From contig NC_064538.1 of assembly GCF_023856365.1 (NCBI RefSeq), positions 15,122,435-15,186,434 of the forward strand: 64,000 bases of DNA, in the 5' to 3' direction. Made by a program: the position numbers and the translations under genes. Below the pieces are notes generated by a model. It did no database searches. It saw nothing but the letters and a program-made list of their open reading frames with translations, and was not told the DNA's origin. The stretch's first letter is position 1. Each line of letters opens with the position of its first letter. The stretch is from Brienomyrus brachyistius (Eukaryota; Chordata; Actinopteri; Osteoglossiformes; Mormyridae). This document shows, piece after piece, positions 25,655-54,345 of the stretch.

Positions 25655-26170
25655 GTGAGAGGAACGCTGTACTGTAAAATTGGTGCCTTGTTTTGGATGA
25701 GATATAAAATTGAAATCCTGACTCTCTGAGGTCATAAAAGATCCCTTGGCATGTTGTCCTGGTCGAAATTGTCCACCGTGGCCCTGTGAAATCTGGCCTC
25801 CTAATCATCCCCTATATCTAACTCAGGGGTGCCCAACTCCAGTCCTGGGGGGCAGGAGCCCTGTGCAGCTTAGTTCTTTCCCTGTTCCACCATAATTGAT
25901 TCAACTCAAGAGCTGTGTGGTAAGTAGTTGAATCTGGTGTGTTAAATGAGGGGAAACTCAAAAATGTGCAGGGCTCTGGCTGAAGTTGGGCACCCCTGAT
26001 CTAACTGGTGAATTTTCGTTTGCCCCTTCAGCACCTTAGGTACTATGTGGTGAACATACAGAACGGCTGCTGCTGCATCATCTACAGTAAGTGGGGGCTA
26101 CACAGTGATGGTGGTTGAAGTGGCTCCCCATTGCTTCTATAAAGTGCTTTGAGTGTCTTGAAAAGTGCTA
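25655..26170. mobile_element. SINE-like retrotransposon interrupted by a MITE
   Basis: The left part has TTTTGGATGAGATATAAAAT, CCTGACTCTCTGAGGTCAT and GGCCTCCTAATCATCCCC; the right part has AAAGTGCTTTGAGTGTCTTG and AAGTGCTAAATAAATGTAA. I recognise these as body and tail of a widespread fish SINE with an L2-type tail. The 175-bp MITE at 25824-25998 splits it. A TTTC/ATTC microsatellite follows at about 26190-26222, as often seen after such tails. Confidence 0.75.
25824..25998. mobile_element. hAT-type MITE with perfect 8-bp TSD
   Basis: 175 bp with terminal inverted repeats CAGGGGTGCCCAACTCCAG and AAGTTGGGCACCCCTG. Flanked by the exact duplication ATCTAACT at 25816-25823 and 25999-26006; an 8-bp target duplication is the hAT signature. 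No coding capacity. Confidence 0.92.
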
Positions 26171-28613
26171 AATAAATGTAACCATTCGATCATTCTTTCT
26201 TTCTTTCATTCATTCATTCACTCGTTTTATAATGCTTCCGCTGGATACTGGTACATACTTGAAAAGCACGAGAATGGCCTAGATTTGCAAGACGGTAGTT
26301 CCACCATAAGATGCAATAGTAGTCTTCACTCAGCCATTGTGTACTCTCGTATTAGCTCACTGCTGCCCTTCCATTCCTCACAGGACACGTCTCCCAGCAG
26401 CCCTTCACTCACACCCTGGTCCAGAGTGCTCTGACTCAACAGCTTCACCCTGCACAGACCCCAAAGCTCTGCCCTTTGCAAAACTCCCCATTTGGGGAGT
26501 GTCGATCAGTCATTAGCCTCCCTGTGGTGCATTTCCTTCACATTGCTGCTCGGTGGCAACCATGGCTGGCTTCCCCTGCCACTCCCCTTCAGATAGTGAG
26601 ACACACTAACAATCCAGCATAAATGACCATTAGGGAACAAACAGCATTTTTAACAAAGTCATTGTTTTCAGAGGAGCGATGATGTTTTCAGAGTCCTTAA
26701 TGAAGTGCCATTTAAGCTCAGCAGTTTGACATCTTCCTGCCAAACAGTGTTATAGCTGCGGCCCCCTGCTTTGTGGCAGACTCACTCCGCACTTTGTCCT
26801 CTTTGTGGCTTCCCTCATTACGGAGTGTTTGTTTTGGGTTCTAGCATTACCGTGGCCCGGCGACCACGCAGCTAAACTGTTTGCTCTGTGAGCCAGTCCC
26901 ACGTCCATGCAGGGCAGCTTCCTGCGATCTGTCAACAGATGCAGTGCCAGGGACAAAAAGGCTACAAGTGGAATATTGTCTCCATTACACCAACAAGCCT
27001 CTCTGACCTCCAGGGTTAATTGCTTAAAAGAGTCCTAAGTAATTTGAGTTAATTAGCACCATTAATCACTGAAGCTATCTCTGTTTGTTTAGAAAGGATA
27101 CAGGTCTTGACAGGAGAAGAAGGTGAGAGGCAGAGCATCCCGGGCTGAGCTCTGAGCGAAAAGGGCCCCCCAGGGTTCCAGGGAGACAGGGTTCTGAAAG
27201 GCAAGAGAAACAAAAGCATCTATTACTCAAGAAAAGGGAAAAAACAGCACAAATGAGTCATACATTCTTCGGCTTAAACACTGTCCAGATCGGCAGTTTA
27301 AGCTGGAAAAATATACCACAGAATCCCTGCTAATTATTGCATAAAAAGTGACTCGTCAAACCCACGGGCCACTTTTCGTGAAACCTTCTGCTGTAGTACT
27401 GTCAACACATTTCAAAACATACCTCCTACCTGGAGGACCACACGAAAAACCAAACTGGGCCGGGGGGCGGGATGGAGGCACACAACAGAATGAACAGGAG
27501 GGCCACCTGACCAACCAAACTGGGGGGGGGCTCATGACAAAATAATTATTCAGCCTCTCATAGAAAGAAAATTAATGTCATACATGCAAAATGTCCCTTG
27601 AGTAACTATGTAATCTGGAGGTCGAGTGCCTACTCTTATTTTTTCTCAAGGATATTTTCACTTGAAAGTGATTGAACAGAATGGCAGCCAGTTTGACAGT
27701 GATAACAGTGATAGAGCCAACTGGATGTTTTGGGGGAAAGGGGGGATCTTTGGAGAGTCCTCACCGAAACCAGAGTCTCTGCCTGTCGACCTTCGGCAAG
27801 CTGTCCTGCAAGGTGAAGGTCATGGTCACATCAGTCATCTGAGAGGAGCAACCTGCTTCGGCAGCAGGGGAATGTAACCTGTTAAGAACGAGCTGCAGAT
27901 CAGGAGGGAACCTCCATCAGAATCCAGGCAGCCTGGGATGTTTTTAATAAAGTTTAAGATCAGATGGGAGTTTAACTCAAGCCTTCATATGACGACATGC
28001 ATTAATAATAAACAAAAGATGTCAAGGAAAAGCATGTGGTCATGTTTCACTGTCTAAAAAGAATTCCACAGCAATATAAGGTACAAATATCAGAAAGATC
28101 AAATCACCACACATACAAATTACTAAAATAAAACTATAACAAAACTCTTAAAGATAATACTGAGACTGTTATGCATTCATTATTCAGTTTACTGGCTTTC
28201 TTGTATTAGTTTTGAGTTTATGAGTTGTGGCTTTATTTAAAATTCCTTACTAAGGGCATCCTTTGAAGAGTTGAAGCTTAGAAAAGGGCACAAAGGATAT
28301 TTCTTGCTGCTGTTAATGGTGTAAGTATAAAAGCAGTGAAAATCCATCACGATGTGAACAAGAGAGATCTGGGGGAGGAACTCTGACACTAAGACACTCA
28401 GGCATAGCTGGGCCACAGCAAGAAACTCCCAGGGAACCAGTTCAGATGGAAACAGCATTAAGGTAGCCAGAGGTTTAGCAGAAAACCGTCTCTAAACTTA
28501 TTCAACTGATTTTACAAACAGAAGGTAACCCCACCCTTCTGATGTGTACTTTTCCCTATATGTTCCTTATGTAAGGAATAGGAAATGGATGCTTCCCTAT
28601 GCACTCTTTTCCC

Positions 28614-28969
28614 TACACAGCCACGGAAAAAATTGAGACGACCCTATATTTAAAAAAAAAAAAAAATCTGCATTTTTAAATCCTGGTTTAATCCTGGTTC
28701 TGCTCACTGTTATGCTGAGCAGCAGGTTGATTTCAGGTTAAAAATTTCTAAGTACACAAGAATAAGGTGAAGCAGGAAACACCAGAATGACCAGAAGTCA
28801 GCCAGGTAAAGGGCGGAAGCGACATTCTAGAGTAAGAAGACCTTCATTAATGAGAAACAGGGAAGAGCCAGACAGCAGTTTTCAATACCAAATACGTTAT
28901 TCACAGATTCACACCCATAACTTGAGAAACAAAAATTGTGCTGTGGTCTCTTAATATTTTCCTTATGTA
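28614..28969. mobile_element. Tc1-like non-autonomous element, copy A
   Basis: Left end GGAAAAAATTGAGACGACC, right end GGTCTCTTAATATTTTCC, with interior phrases TCTGCATTTTTAAATCCTGG, AATAAGGTGAAGCAGGAAAC and TTCATTAATGAGAAACAGGG. All recur in copy B 1.1 kb away. Probably derived from a TA-inserting Tc1-type transposon. Confidence 0.7.
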
Positions 28970-29695
28970 CCCAAACAGTTTCCTGTGCCTTTGTCCTGTA
29001 CTGCACAGCATTTCTTCCCTCTGTGTTACATAAACATCTCAAGAAAGTTGCGAGGTACCTGTCTTTTGAAATAGCTGTTCCCACTATAGAGTGCATTTCA
29101 GGAAATGAGCCAATTAGGGTAGAGGGTCCCAGGATATCATGGCCCCATTGCCACAAAACTCCCCAGTTTGGTTATTAGGCCCAGTGGGGTAGGCTGTTTG
29201 AGAGCGTAGGGGCGAGGGGGCAGCCCTAATTGGTTTCAAGGCCTAGTAATTATACTCGTAGTTTAATATTACTGCGATAAGTGGTTGTGCAGGAATACAA
29301 CTGACTGGGCTGGGGGCAAGACATGGTGAGTCATAACAATGGCTGCCTTGTTTTAGAGGGACCACCTGAGCCCCCCTGTCATTCCTTTGCTAACGAGCGG
29401 CGACATTCTAAGGACATGAAATGAGGTGTGATGTGGGAGGTTCTTCCATTAGAAGACAATGTGGCAGCAGTATCATTAGGTGTCCTTAGACTGATGAGAC
29501 TATAGGGACATGATGTAAAGCTGATGGATTGTGAATAACATGGAAAGCATGCCCCCTTTACTACTGTGGTAGTTCAGTTGCATATCCTTCCACTTCAACT
29601 GAACCTGTAAGACTTTGTCTCTACTGAAGCACATTTGCACCCTCTTCTGTTCAAAATATGTCATTTCATGTCACTGAACCCAGCAATATCACAGC

Positions 29696-30190
29696 TACAG
29701 TGTGGAAATTGAGAGACCACTCTATAAATCTGCATTTTTAAATCTTGGTTTAATCGTGGTTCTGCTGGCAGAAGGCTACGCTGAGCAACAGGATGCTTCC
29801 AGGTTCAAAATTTCTAAGACAGCAGTACACAGGAATAAGGTGAAGCAGGAAACACTGGGAATGAGCAGAAACCAGCCAGGTAAAGGGGAGAAGTGACTTA
29901 GTTGAGATGGCCGTTAACTTATCTGACGGTTTCTCATGGATCGTAGGATGACATCAAGTGACCCTCAAAAGTAATGGGAAACATTAAATGCAAGTGTGAA
30001 GTTTCATATCAGGCTCCTAGAAGCAGAATTGAAGTCCCATAAAGCAAGGAGCCCTTTATTAATGAGAAATAGAGAAGAACCAGGCTGCAGTTTGCAAAAA
30101 AAAATAAAAAAATTCACGCATGCGAATAAATTGAGAAATGAGTGAAACAAAAAATTGTGCTGTTGTCTCTTAATTTTTCCCACTGCTGTA
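29696..30190. mobile_element. Tc1-like non-autonomous element, copy B
   Basis: Ends TACAGTGTGGAAATTGAGAG and CTTAATTTTTCCCACTGCTG followed by TA, consistent with TA target sites. Shares TCTGCATTTTTAAATCTTGG, AATAAGGTGAAGCAGGAAAC and GCCAGGTAAAGGG with copy A but keeps about 140 bp more interior sequence. Confidence 0.75.
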
Positions 30191-30694
30191 TATATTTTTG
30201 GCGCCATTTGAAGCCCATATGGGGTCCTAAGCGAGCATCACCACCAACTCCCTCCCTCCAATGTACAGCACCATGCATACTGCAGAAGACAAAGTGCTAA
30301 TGACTTGCTAACTTCATGCTTCCTAAAAAGATGGCTCTGTATTGGACCACACATATCACCTAATGGGTTGATCGGCACTGGCTACTATCTTCAATAAATT
30401 GACTTTAACAATTAAGACAATGAAACATGAAAATGATAAATTTCTATGACACAAGACCAGAGGGATGAGGTAACATTTTTTATTGTGTTAATCAAATACA
30501 TCTTAGTCTGCCACAACAATCCACAATTTGTTTTGGATGTATTACTGTGTCCCTAGTGAACTTTGGCATATGAATTTTGATCTTTCTAAACAAAGAGCTC
30601 CCTTTTACTCTACTTCACCACTCCAGATATCTCAGAGATCAGCAGTCATTGTCCATATATGACATGGAGAACTGTCCTTCTGATTGCATACTGA

Positions 30695-30722
30695 GATGAT
30701 GATGATGGTGATGATGATGATG
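30695..30722. repeat. (GAT)n microsatellite
   Basis: GATGATGATGATGGTGATGATGATGATGA, shortened here to its description: GAT triplets with one GGT step. Confidence 0.85.
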
Positions 30723-30733
30723 AATGACTAGAC

Positions 30734-30894
30734 CAGTGTTTCCCAACCTGGTCCTCATGGACCCACTTCCGGTCCAGGATTTTGCTCCCTCCAAGCTTCC
30801 TGCCAGACTGTCCACATTTTTGCTCGCTGCCAGCTGCAAGTAGCAAAAATGTGGACTGTCTGTGGGTCCCTGAGAACTGGATTGGGAAACACTA
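30734..30894. mobile_element. hAT-type hairpin MITE with perfect 8-bp TSD
   Basis: 161 bp. Ends CAGTGTTTCCCAACCTGGTC and AACTGGATTGGGAAACACTA are inverted copies. An inner palindrome, GTCCACATTTTTGCT against AGCAAAAATGTGGAC, lets almost the whole element fold. Exact 8-bp duplication GACTAGAC at 30726-30733 and 30895-30902. Confidence 0.92.
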
Positions 30895-31019
30895 GACTAG
30901 ACAGAATGGAGGAGGATGACATTTTATAACTGGGAGAACATCACAGCGAATGGTCGGGCTGCGTTCAAGGCAGCGTGGCCTCTGTTTTCTCACCTGTTCT
31001 CTGCAGGCTCCTCAGTCTC

Positions 31020-31115
31020 AGCACCACATATTGAAATACTGAAATGCAACTGTAATTTCAGCCCCAAGTACTGAAATACGGAAATGCAACTGTCATTTCA
31101 GCCCCAAGACATGAA
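31020..31115. repeat. tandem duplication of a 46-bp segment
   Basis: Two adjacent copies reading TGAAATAC(T/G)GAAATGCAAC then CATTTCAGCCCCAAG-type sequence. Confidence 0.7.
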
Positions 31116-32525
31116 ATCTGAACTATAATACGATCACACCTAAACATGACCTGATTTCCAGTCTAGCATGTAAGTCTACTTTAGACAATCCATCATGACA
31201 TATTAGCTTTTCACATAAATATATTTTTCAACCTCCTTAAGAGTTGTACTGTGTTTTACAAGTCTTTACTCCATGCTTGGCCAAAAATATGTCAGCAATG
31301 CCTGAGCCAAAAAGAAAAATGGCCCATTAAATGCTTTAGTCTATTTTAAAGTAAATTACAACATTACAACGCAAGTATAAATAGTAAAGTTTTCCATACA
31401 TCAAAGGACACACTCAGATTCAGCTTTAAGAGAGAAAAACTACAGTTTTTACAAATCTGCTCCCCCCTAATCACAGAAGAAACATTTACAGTGTACTACA
31501 CACAGTGACGCCGCACTGCTGATGGTGAACACTAGATGGCGCTGTTCTCAAACTTTCCACGCATGAATAGAACGTCCCTCAGTAGTATCCCGTATGTGCA
31601 TAGTATCTCTCAGTATGACCGAGAACGTAATAACAAGAGGGTATTTAAGACAGCAGGACAAGTACCGCATGCGAGGAAACATCGGAAGGAAACTAGGCAG
31701 AAAATAGCGGCGTAATGAAAATGCTGCCTTTTTATTTCACTTCCAACATGAAAAGTAGCATTTGGTTATTTTAAATATGCCTTTAACGATAGGCTTAAAT
31801 AGTTTTAAGGCATGTCATTATTTTTATTTTTAAAGGATGTGTTTGCACTGTACTGCCCTACAAAGCCAAAGACAATTAACAACGCCGACACGGAAAATGG
31901 AAAAAAGGGCTTCGGCATTTTTTTGACTCTAGTAGGTAGGTGATTGGTAGCGTGTTTACGCAAAACCTAGCAGAGTTGTACTATAAAAACATTTGTTATG
32001 GGATAAAACAGAGCCTAAGAGACTCGTTGTCAGTTAAAACTCAAATTCGATAAATATGGAGCTGTGTTTCTCCTTTGTAGGGCAGTGTACCTTTGTTATC
32101 TGAGCAGCAAATCAGTACCATCTGCACGTGGAGTCTGGAGGACTTTAAATAAGAGGGACGTTCTCCATTGCTCTAGTGTAAGTTCACAAGGCAGTGCACC
32201 TATAAGATCTGAGCACACATGCACACATACACCAAAGACAAAGAGGGAAAGAGGAGCAGTACCATGGAGAGAGAGAGCAGGACCTGTATGAACAGAAGGG
32301 ATTAGGCAGAGAGGATGGAGCGGATGTATCCTAGAGCTGACACACCTGTTCTGTTCATACTCCAGTCATACCCGAAGGAACATAATTACATATCATATAC
32401 ATCACTGAAAGGAAATTTTAAAAGTGTTCCCATTACCACATACAATATGCAGTTTGAGACACTGCCCCCATTTTTAGTTGATATTAAGAATTTTAAAAAT
32501 GAGTTTCATATTGAAACGATTAAGA

Positions 32526-32531
32526 TTTATT
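32526..32531 (-). terminator. candidate sema3b polyadenylation signal
   Basis: AATAAA on the minus strand, 826 bases downstream of the sema3b stop. It is one of the first such hexamers on that side; use is inferred. Confidence 0.35.
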
Positions 32532-33356
32532 ATTAGTCCATCCGGCATTTCTTTGAAAAGGACCCATCATTGTAATGCTGTTCTCACAAGAATCGCAATA
32601 GTGGTATTGCTTGTCTTCAATGGTTAAGACCAAAAAAGCCCTATATAAAATATAGTAAAATACACACACAGACGCCTGGATGTCCAGAACATATAGACAG
32701 TTCCCGATATAGCCCATGTACCAAGCTGGGTTATAAGAAATGATCTGCATTTTTGCCAGAAATATTTGCAGCTGTGTAAATTTTGATGTCCTTGCATATG
32801 TGTCTGTGTGCAGTGGTTAGTTGCCTTTCAAATGAAATGTGTCCTTGAATCTTCAATCAAATCTTCTGATTGCGTTATGATGTCAACCTCTTTTTTCACT
32901 TGGTAAAAACATGCATTTCTATTAAGTTCAGGATTGTGTCTATTTAGAGGTTGACGATGACATCACGGTCGGGCCGCAGAGGCTGAGGGTTTCAGCTGTT
33001 GAATGTGCACATACACAAATGAGTGTCTCAGAAGGTGTATTTCCAGTTAGAAGCCATTAAACAGGAAAAGGCCAAAAAAAATCACACCTGCCTGGGTTGT
33101 GTAGGGTTAGGAGGTGCGCAGTCTGTCTTGCACACCATGCATAGGATTGAAGAGCAAACAGTCTTCAGAGGGATTCAAGGAGACAAGGCATCTGTGTGGT
33201 TTTCAAAGTGGACTAAAAAGGGGCAGGTTATAGGGGAGTGTCAGCAGATATTGGGGGGCCAGCTGGAAGATAAATATACACACAAGGAGATTCAGTGTGT
33301 GACCACCTCTGCGAGTCCTCTCTCTTACACACTTACACACTCTCTATGTTTCTCCT

Positions 33357-49836
<16,480 letters not shown>

Positions 49837-49930
49837 GTGGTCGTCAAGGAGGAGTCTGATCAGCTCTGTTAGTGTTTGTGTCCCTCAACGCTGGATCCCC
49901 CCCTGCTCTCAGCGGCTGTGCCTTTCAGCT
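49837..49930 (-). other. sema3b: sema3b 5' UTR part of exon 2
   Basis: A strong acceptor on the minus strand (CCCTTCCCTCCCTTCCAG, ending at 49931) predicts that the exon starts at 49930, leaving 94 bases of 5' UTR before the first ATG. Confidence 0.65.
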
Positions 49931-52863
49931 CTGGAAGGGAGGGAAGGGAATCTTCAGCAGTGGGGCAAGAACCTAAAAATAAACAAGAGCGGCTCTTCAT
50001 TGACAGCATAGTAAAGCAGAGCACAGCACGCTTGTTTTAAAAGGCAGGTGCCTGTGATGCCCATACGCCACATGTTAATGCCTTCCTCCATAGCAGAACA
50101 TCCAGTCTCATCACATTACCAGCACGCATCCAGACGTGTAAAAGCAGCATGTCACAATCACCTTGGCATCTTTGGCCCCGAGAAGGCTTCCCACATACGT
50201 GAGCCAACCCTTCCTTAATTCTCCCTTTCATTACGTTTTTTTAATGGCTAGGCCAGTATGTTAGTGATACGGCACATTCTCAGGAGGTGAGCAGGAAGAT
50301 CACGGACATTCAGCATTAGCTCGGCACACCTCACTGTGTCATTAATGCAGATACCTTAGTTTCCAATACTTCAGACACAATGCACTCATTGAGAGGGACA
50401 CAGAGGCTGGATGTCAGCCCGGCACCACCAGCACCATCAAATCTCTCTCTCTCCCTCTCTCTCTCCTTCTTTTCTCTCAGTAGATTCCCGATGCTGACAA
50501 ACCCAAGCAGGATGACAGCACAGGAGGACTCGGGGTTAAACACCATGACTGTGATCTTCAGGTCAGGGAGCGAGGCCCTACCACTAAACTCAGCTGGTTT
50601 CTCTTCTTCTGGGCCTTACTTACAGAATGACACTTTGACCTTAGCTGCATTAACATAAAGCTAAGGCTTGAACTCGCTCAGCACGGTCCCAGTTTCCGCT
50701 TCGGCTAAAACCAAATCATAAATAAACAGATCTACACCTTCTGTGGTCAAGAGGATGGACACAGAGCCAGATAGCGAGGGAGGCTTGCTCTGCGGATGTT
50801 AATATCCCAGCTTGACGGGCTCTCCCAGGATACCTTGTGTCACGTGACCTCTCTCACCAGTGTCCCATGGGAGCTGACAGGGACCATGCAGGCCACAGTG
50901 AATAAGGAAAGAAAAGGGATTGTCCTCACTGACGACACCCTGCATCATCAGAGCTGCTCTGTGCTACCCAACCTTCTAAAAACAGTGTTTCCCTATTAGA
51001 CCTTGTTATCATGATTAGTTTTAGCTCTGTCCTAAACCAAAGCGACAATGGGAAGGCATGAGGCCTGAATTCATGGCATCATGGGTCAGCAAAACTTCAG
51101 CTGCACTCAGAGCTTCCAATTTACATGAGATAGGCCAGCTAATGGCAGTTGGCCTCCACTCAAACAGCCCACCGCAGTTTCGAAGTACACCCGGTCCTGT
51201 TCCATTCCCACGGTGCATTGCAGCTAGAACGTTTGCCAGGAGTGTGATAGATTCAGCGTCCTTAGCATCTGAGGGAAGAGGCGAGGCCTCTCAGGAGAAG
51301 GAGGAGGGAAAAAACACACAGATTTTCCCCGTGTCAGTAAGACGGGGGATGGACTGGCAGCTGCTGTTTGGCGGCTGTGATGTCCACTGAGGGCTTTCAT
51401 CCTGGAGCTAGCCTCTGTGAAATATTCAGCTGCCCCTCCCACCAGTAATCACTGAGATACCACATGAATCACACAGCCCAGCCTCAGGGCTGAGAACAAT
51501 TAGGGATGGAAACGGCCGACGAGTCACAAAAAATACGTGGAATTACGTGAGCGCTGAAGGGAGCAGCGACGTGCTCATATTTTCGCCGGTGATTGGCAGA
51601 TGGCCCTGCCATGGATCTTTCCCAGCCCTGGAGGGCCACGATCACTGGGAGGCAGCATTCTTCCTCGTGACTAACCTCTTGGACCGCATCTACGTCATCC
51701 TGGCACGTCAAGCACGAGTTCTGCGGCAAATGTCATATCATACGCCGCTTACGTGCAGTGCAGGTAATGAGCTGTGCAGCACAAGAGGCACGAGAGTCAA
51801 TGCCTGCCAATTTGCAGGACACGCTTAGGCACACGGTATGGGGGCCTACAGCACATGCACACACGCAGTTGTGCTAACGCGACGGCACGTCACATGCAAG
51901 GCTCAGTGAGCTGGTGTGGTAGGGGGCCCAGGCACCGCGCATGCATCATGATACAATAGAGAGAGTCCAGTCTTCCTCTCCGCCCTGAAGACGAGTAGAA
52001 GCGTATCTGCCGATGTGCTTTTCCCTAATTACTTCTGCTTAAATTTATCAATAAATCAAGGGTTTAACTGGTGTCAACGGCACTGATAATTAGACTCGTT
52101 TGTAAAAGAACAAACACAACTTTAAACTATGAATTCTGTCATGAGCTGGGAAAAAGAAACCTGTAACCACAATTTGCGTAACTGTAATCTATAAAATAAG
52201 ATAATTAGGGACAATTAAAATATTTCAGCTTATGTCCGTAAGCTGAAATCAAAGTCAGACTTTCATTCATTCACAAAATAACAGAACAATCGAGTTGAAA
52301 GTCTAGGATCAAATCGATTTTTTTTTTTGCATAAAAAGCACTTATTGTAAACAGATTAATTTAAACAATACATGGAATGCTTCCTCAATAGGAAAGGACC
52401 AGCAATACTGGCAGTACAAAAACAGCTTTTCCTCTGGGGCAAAACTCTTAAAGAAATCTAATCAACGCATTTAAATAACAATAAACTTGCAGAATTTCAA
52501 GAATGGTGAACAGAAGCTGTGTTAATAAAAGAAGCACATCACAGAGGATGATGATGACACATAAGGCTGCTATACATAAGAAAAAAAGATTGTTCTGAGA
52601 AGGAGGATTACTCTGGCCTTAGCCCAATAGACAATGCCTCCTGTGATGGAGAGAATAAAAGAGGAGAGGAGGCATTTTCAAAAAGAGCACTCTTATATGA
52701 AGTGGTTTACAAAAGCGAAGTGAGCCATGGGCTGTTAGCAATTAGTGGCTTTTGGTCTTTTCTTGAATCATTGATGAACTGAACACATAGAAACAGTGAA
52801 TCAGAGTATAAGTGCAGAGCCCCAATGTGGGGGCAGGCAGGGCACCCGAGGGGGCTTACTTAC
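49931..52863. other. sema3b first intron (predicted)
   Basis: No exon or RNA gene recognised. A CT-rich tract lies at about 50443-50475. Confidence 0.5.
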
Positions 52864-53130
52864 CTCAGTCTGCGCAGGGAGCACAGAGCCGTGGACAGGA
52901 ATGGCACCGCCATGCGGAGTCGAGCCAGCCGCTCCCCTCCAACACAGCACGCACACACATGCACACACACACACAAGCCGAGCCGAATAGGAGCAGGTCC
53001 GGTCTGCAGCCAAAACAAACTAAACCAGAAAACGAGGGTCCAATTCAAGCTGCTGCACACCTGACCACGAGGAAGAAAAATAAATAAGAAAGTACAGGTA
53101 GGAGTGGGGAGTATCCACAAGTCAGTTTGC
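52864..53130 (-). other. sema3b: predicted noncoding first exon of sema3b
   Basis: On the minus strand the segment ends in CGCAGACTGAG/GTAAGTAAGC, a near-ideal donor, and lies about 30 bases downstream of a TATA-like box. Its 5' limit is an estimate. It contains an upstream ATG at 52913-52911. Confidence 0.5.
52911..52913 (-). promoter_or_regulatory. upstream ATG opening a spliced uORF
   Basis: Minus-strand CCGCATGG. Reading MAVPFLSTALCSLRRL to the predicted donor, then across the splice to exon 2 at 49930, it continues AERHSR and stops: a 24-codon uORF ending before the main ATG. Depends on the predicted exon 1. Confidence 0.4.
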
Positions 53131-53156
53131 TGGAAGTTGAAGGCTCTCCGGAGGGC

Positions 53157-53162
53157 TTATAC
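53157..53162 (-). promoter_or_regulatory. TATA-like box upstream of sema3b
   Basis: TATAAG on the minus strand in the context TTGTATAAGCCCTCCGG, about 30 bases upstream of the estimated transcription start. Confidence 0.35.
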
Positions 53163-53452
53163 AAGTCCCGGGTCAGCTGCCTGCACTTAGCATTACTTGG
53201 GAAAACGGCTCCCCAACAAGTGGCATGAAGCTGGTGCAGCGTGTGTGTCAGCGAATGAAATGAGCCTGCAGTAATAGCTTCAATTCAGGATCACAGGGTG
53301 AGGGAGGCAGGGAGGGAGGGAGGGCAATGTCCCCTCCCTGGGCAGGATACTTAATCCCTCCCTCTGCGGGGGGAGCAGAGCTTGGGGGAGGTGCTGGGAT
53401 TTCGCAGGTTTGAATGGGACGGCTGATCAGCAGATTGGCAGCTCTTGGTGAT

Positions 53453-53469
53453 GGGGGGGGGGGGGGGGG
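53453..53469. repeat. G17 run upstream of sema3b
   Basis: Seventeen G, about 300 bases upstream of the predicted TATA box; possible G-quadruplex. Confidence 0.9.
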
Positions 53470-54294
53470 CTGGAAATGGGAATGTGAGAGAGAAAAGCAG
53501 AAATGAAAATGATATGAAGAGATTTAAGGAATTTTATATCCTTGTATTTCTATTCAGGACAGGAATTTTTATAGCAGCAGTGACGTGTCTTGTGGCAGCC
53601 ATTAACGATTTCCCCAGCAACAATGGACCCTGCAGCCCCAGATTCTGGGAACGCCGTAGCCTAGATTGTGTGCATTTTTATGCTGCGTTCAGGAGGGTGA
53701 GCTCTGCTGATGTTTTTCCACCAGGTGCAGAGTTTGCATGTGGGTGCATGAGAGTATCTGTCTGTGTCAAACTCGAGGCAGGAGGGACTCGGCCGCAGGA
53801 CCTACGCGGTGGATGCACCACATGATGCCACCCTGAACCGTGCTTCCTGCTTCCCAGGCTGCTAACAGTGTCCTGGCAGAAGCACAGCAGGCCAGCTGGT
53901 CTGGCCCCACAGACAAAAAGGGTGCACGAGTTCGGGAGGGCAGGCCGAAGGGGCCACTCTCTCCCACTGAACGCCTAGAGAGGTGACTTTTTGACCCTCC
54001 AGTAATTCCATGGCAACCCGATAGTAATCTTTAGGGTGCTGGACTTTTTCAGGATATGGAAAATATATCCACATAAATCACATCTTAATATGAAATACAT
54101 TCAAACTGTGTATGGTATATTTAGGCCTTTATAAGCTGAAAATATGAAACCACAGTACCAAGCATTACATAATATACACAATATCGTTTACATATACTAT
54201 GAATATACTGTCGTTTAAAAATGAACAATATCAATTAAGAAACCTACTTTGAAACAAACCTCACAAGCTTTTTTTACAACTTTACTGTACTTTA

Positions 54295-54345
54295 CAGTGC
54301 CTTACAGTGCTTTACAGTGCCTTACACTGCTTTACAGTGCTTTAT
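54295..54345. repeat. 10-bp tandem repeat (CTTTACAGTG)
   Basis: Five imperfect copies differing at the third base and in the last two. Confidence 0.8.

Larger units (their letters stand above)
17758..33356. other. gap between convergent sema3g and sema3b
   Basis: About 15.6 kb including both 3' UTRs. No additional gene was recognised: open frames are short, lack recognisable domains and often overlap repeats. Named repeats are listed separately. Stretches 22000-25600, 26210-28600, 29000-29690 and 31150-33000 show no feature I can support beyond homopolymer runs (C14/C12 at 23137-23164, for example). Confidence 0.6.
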
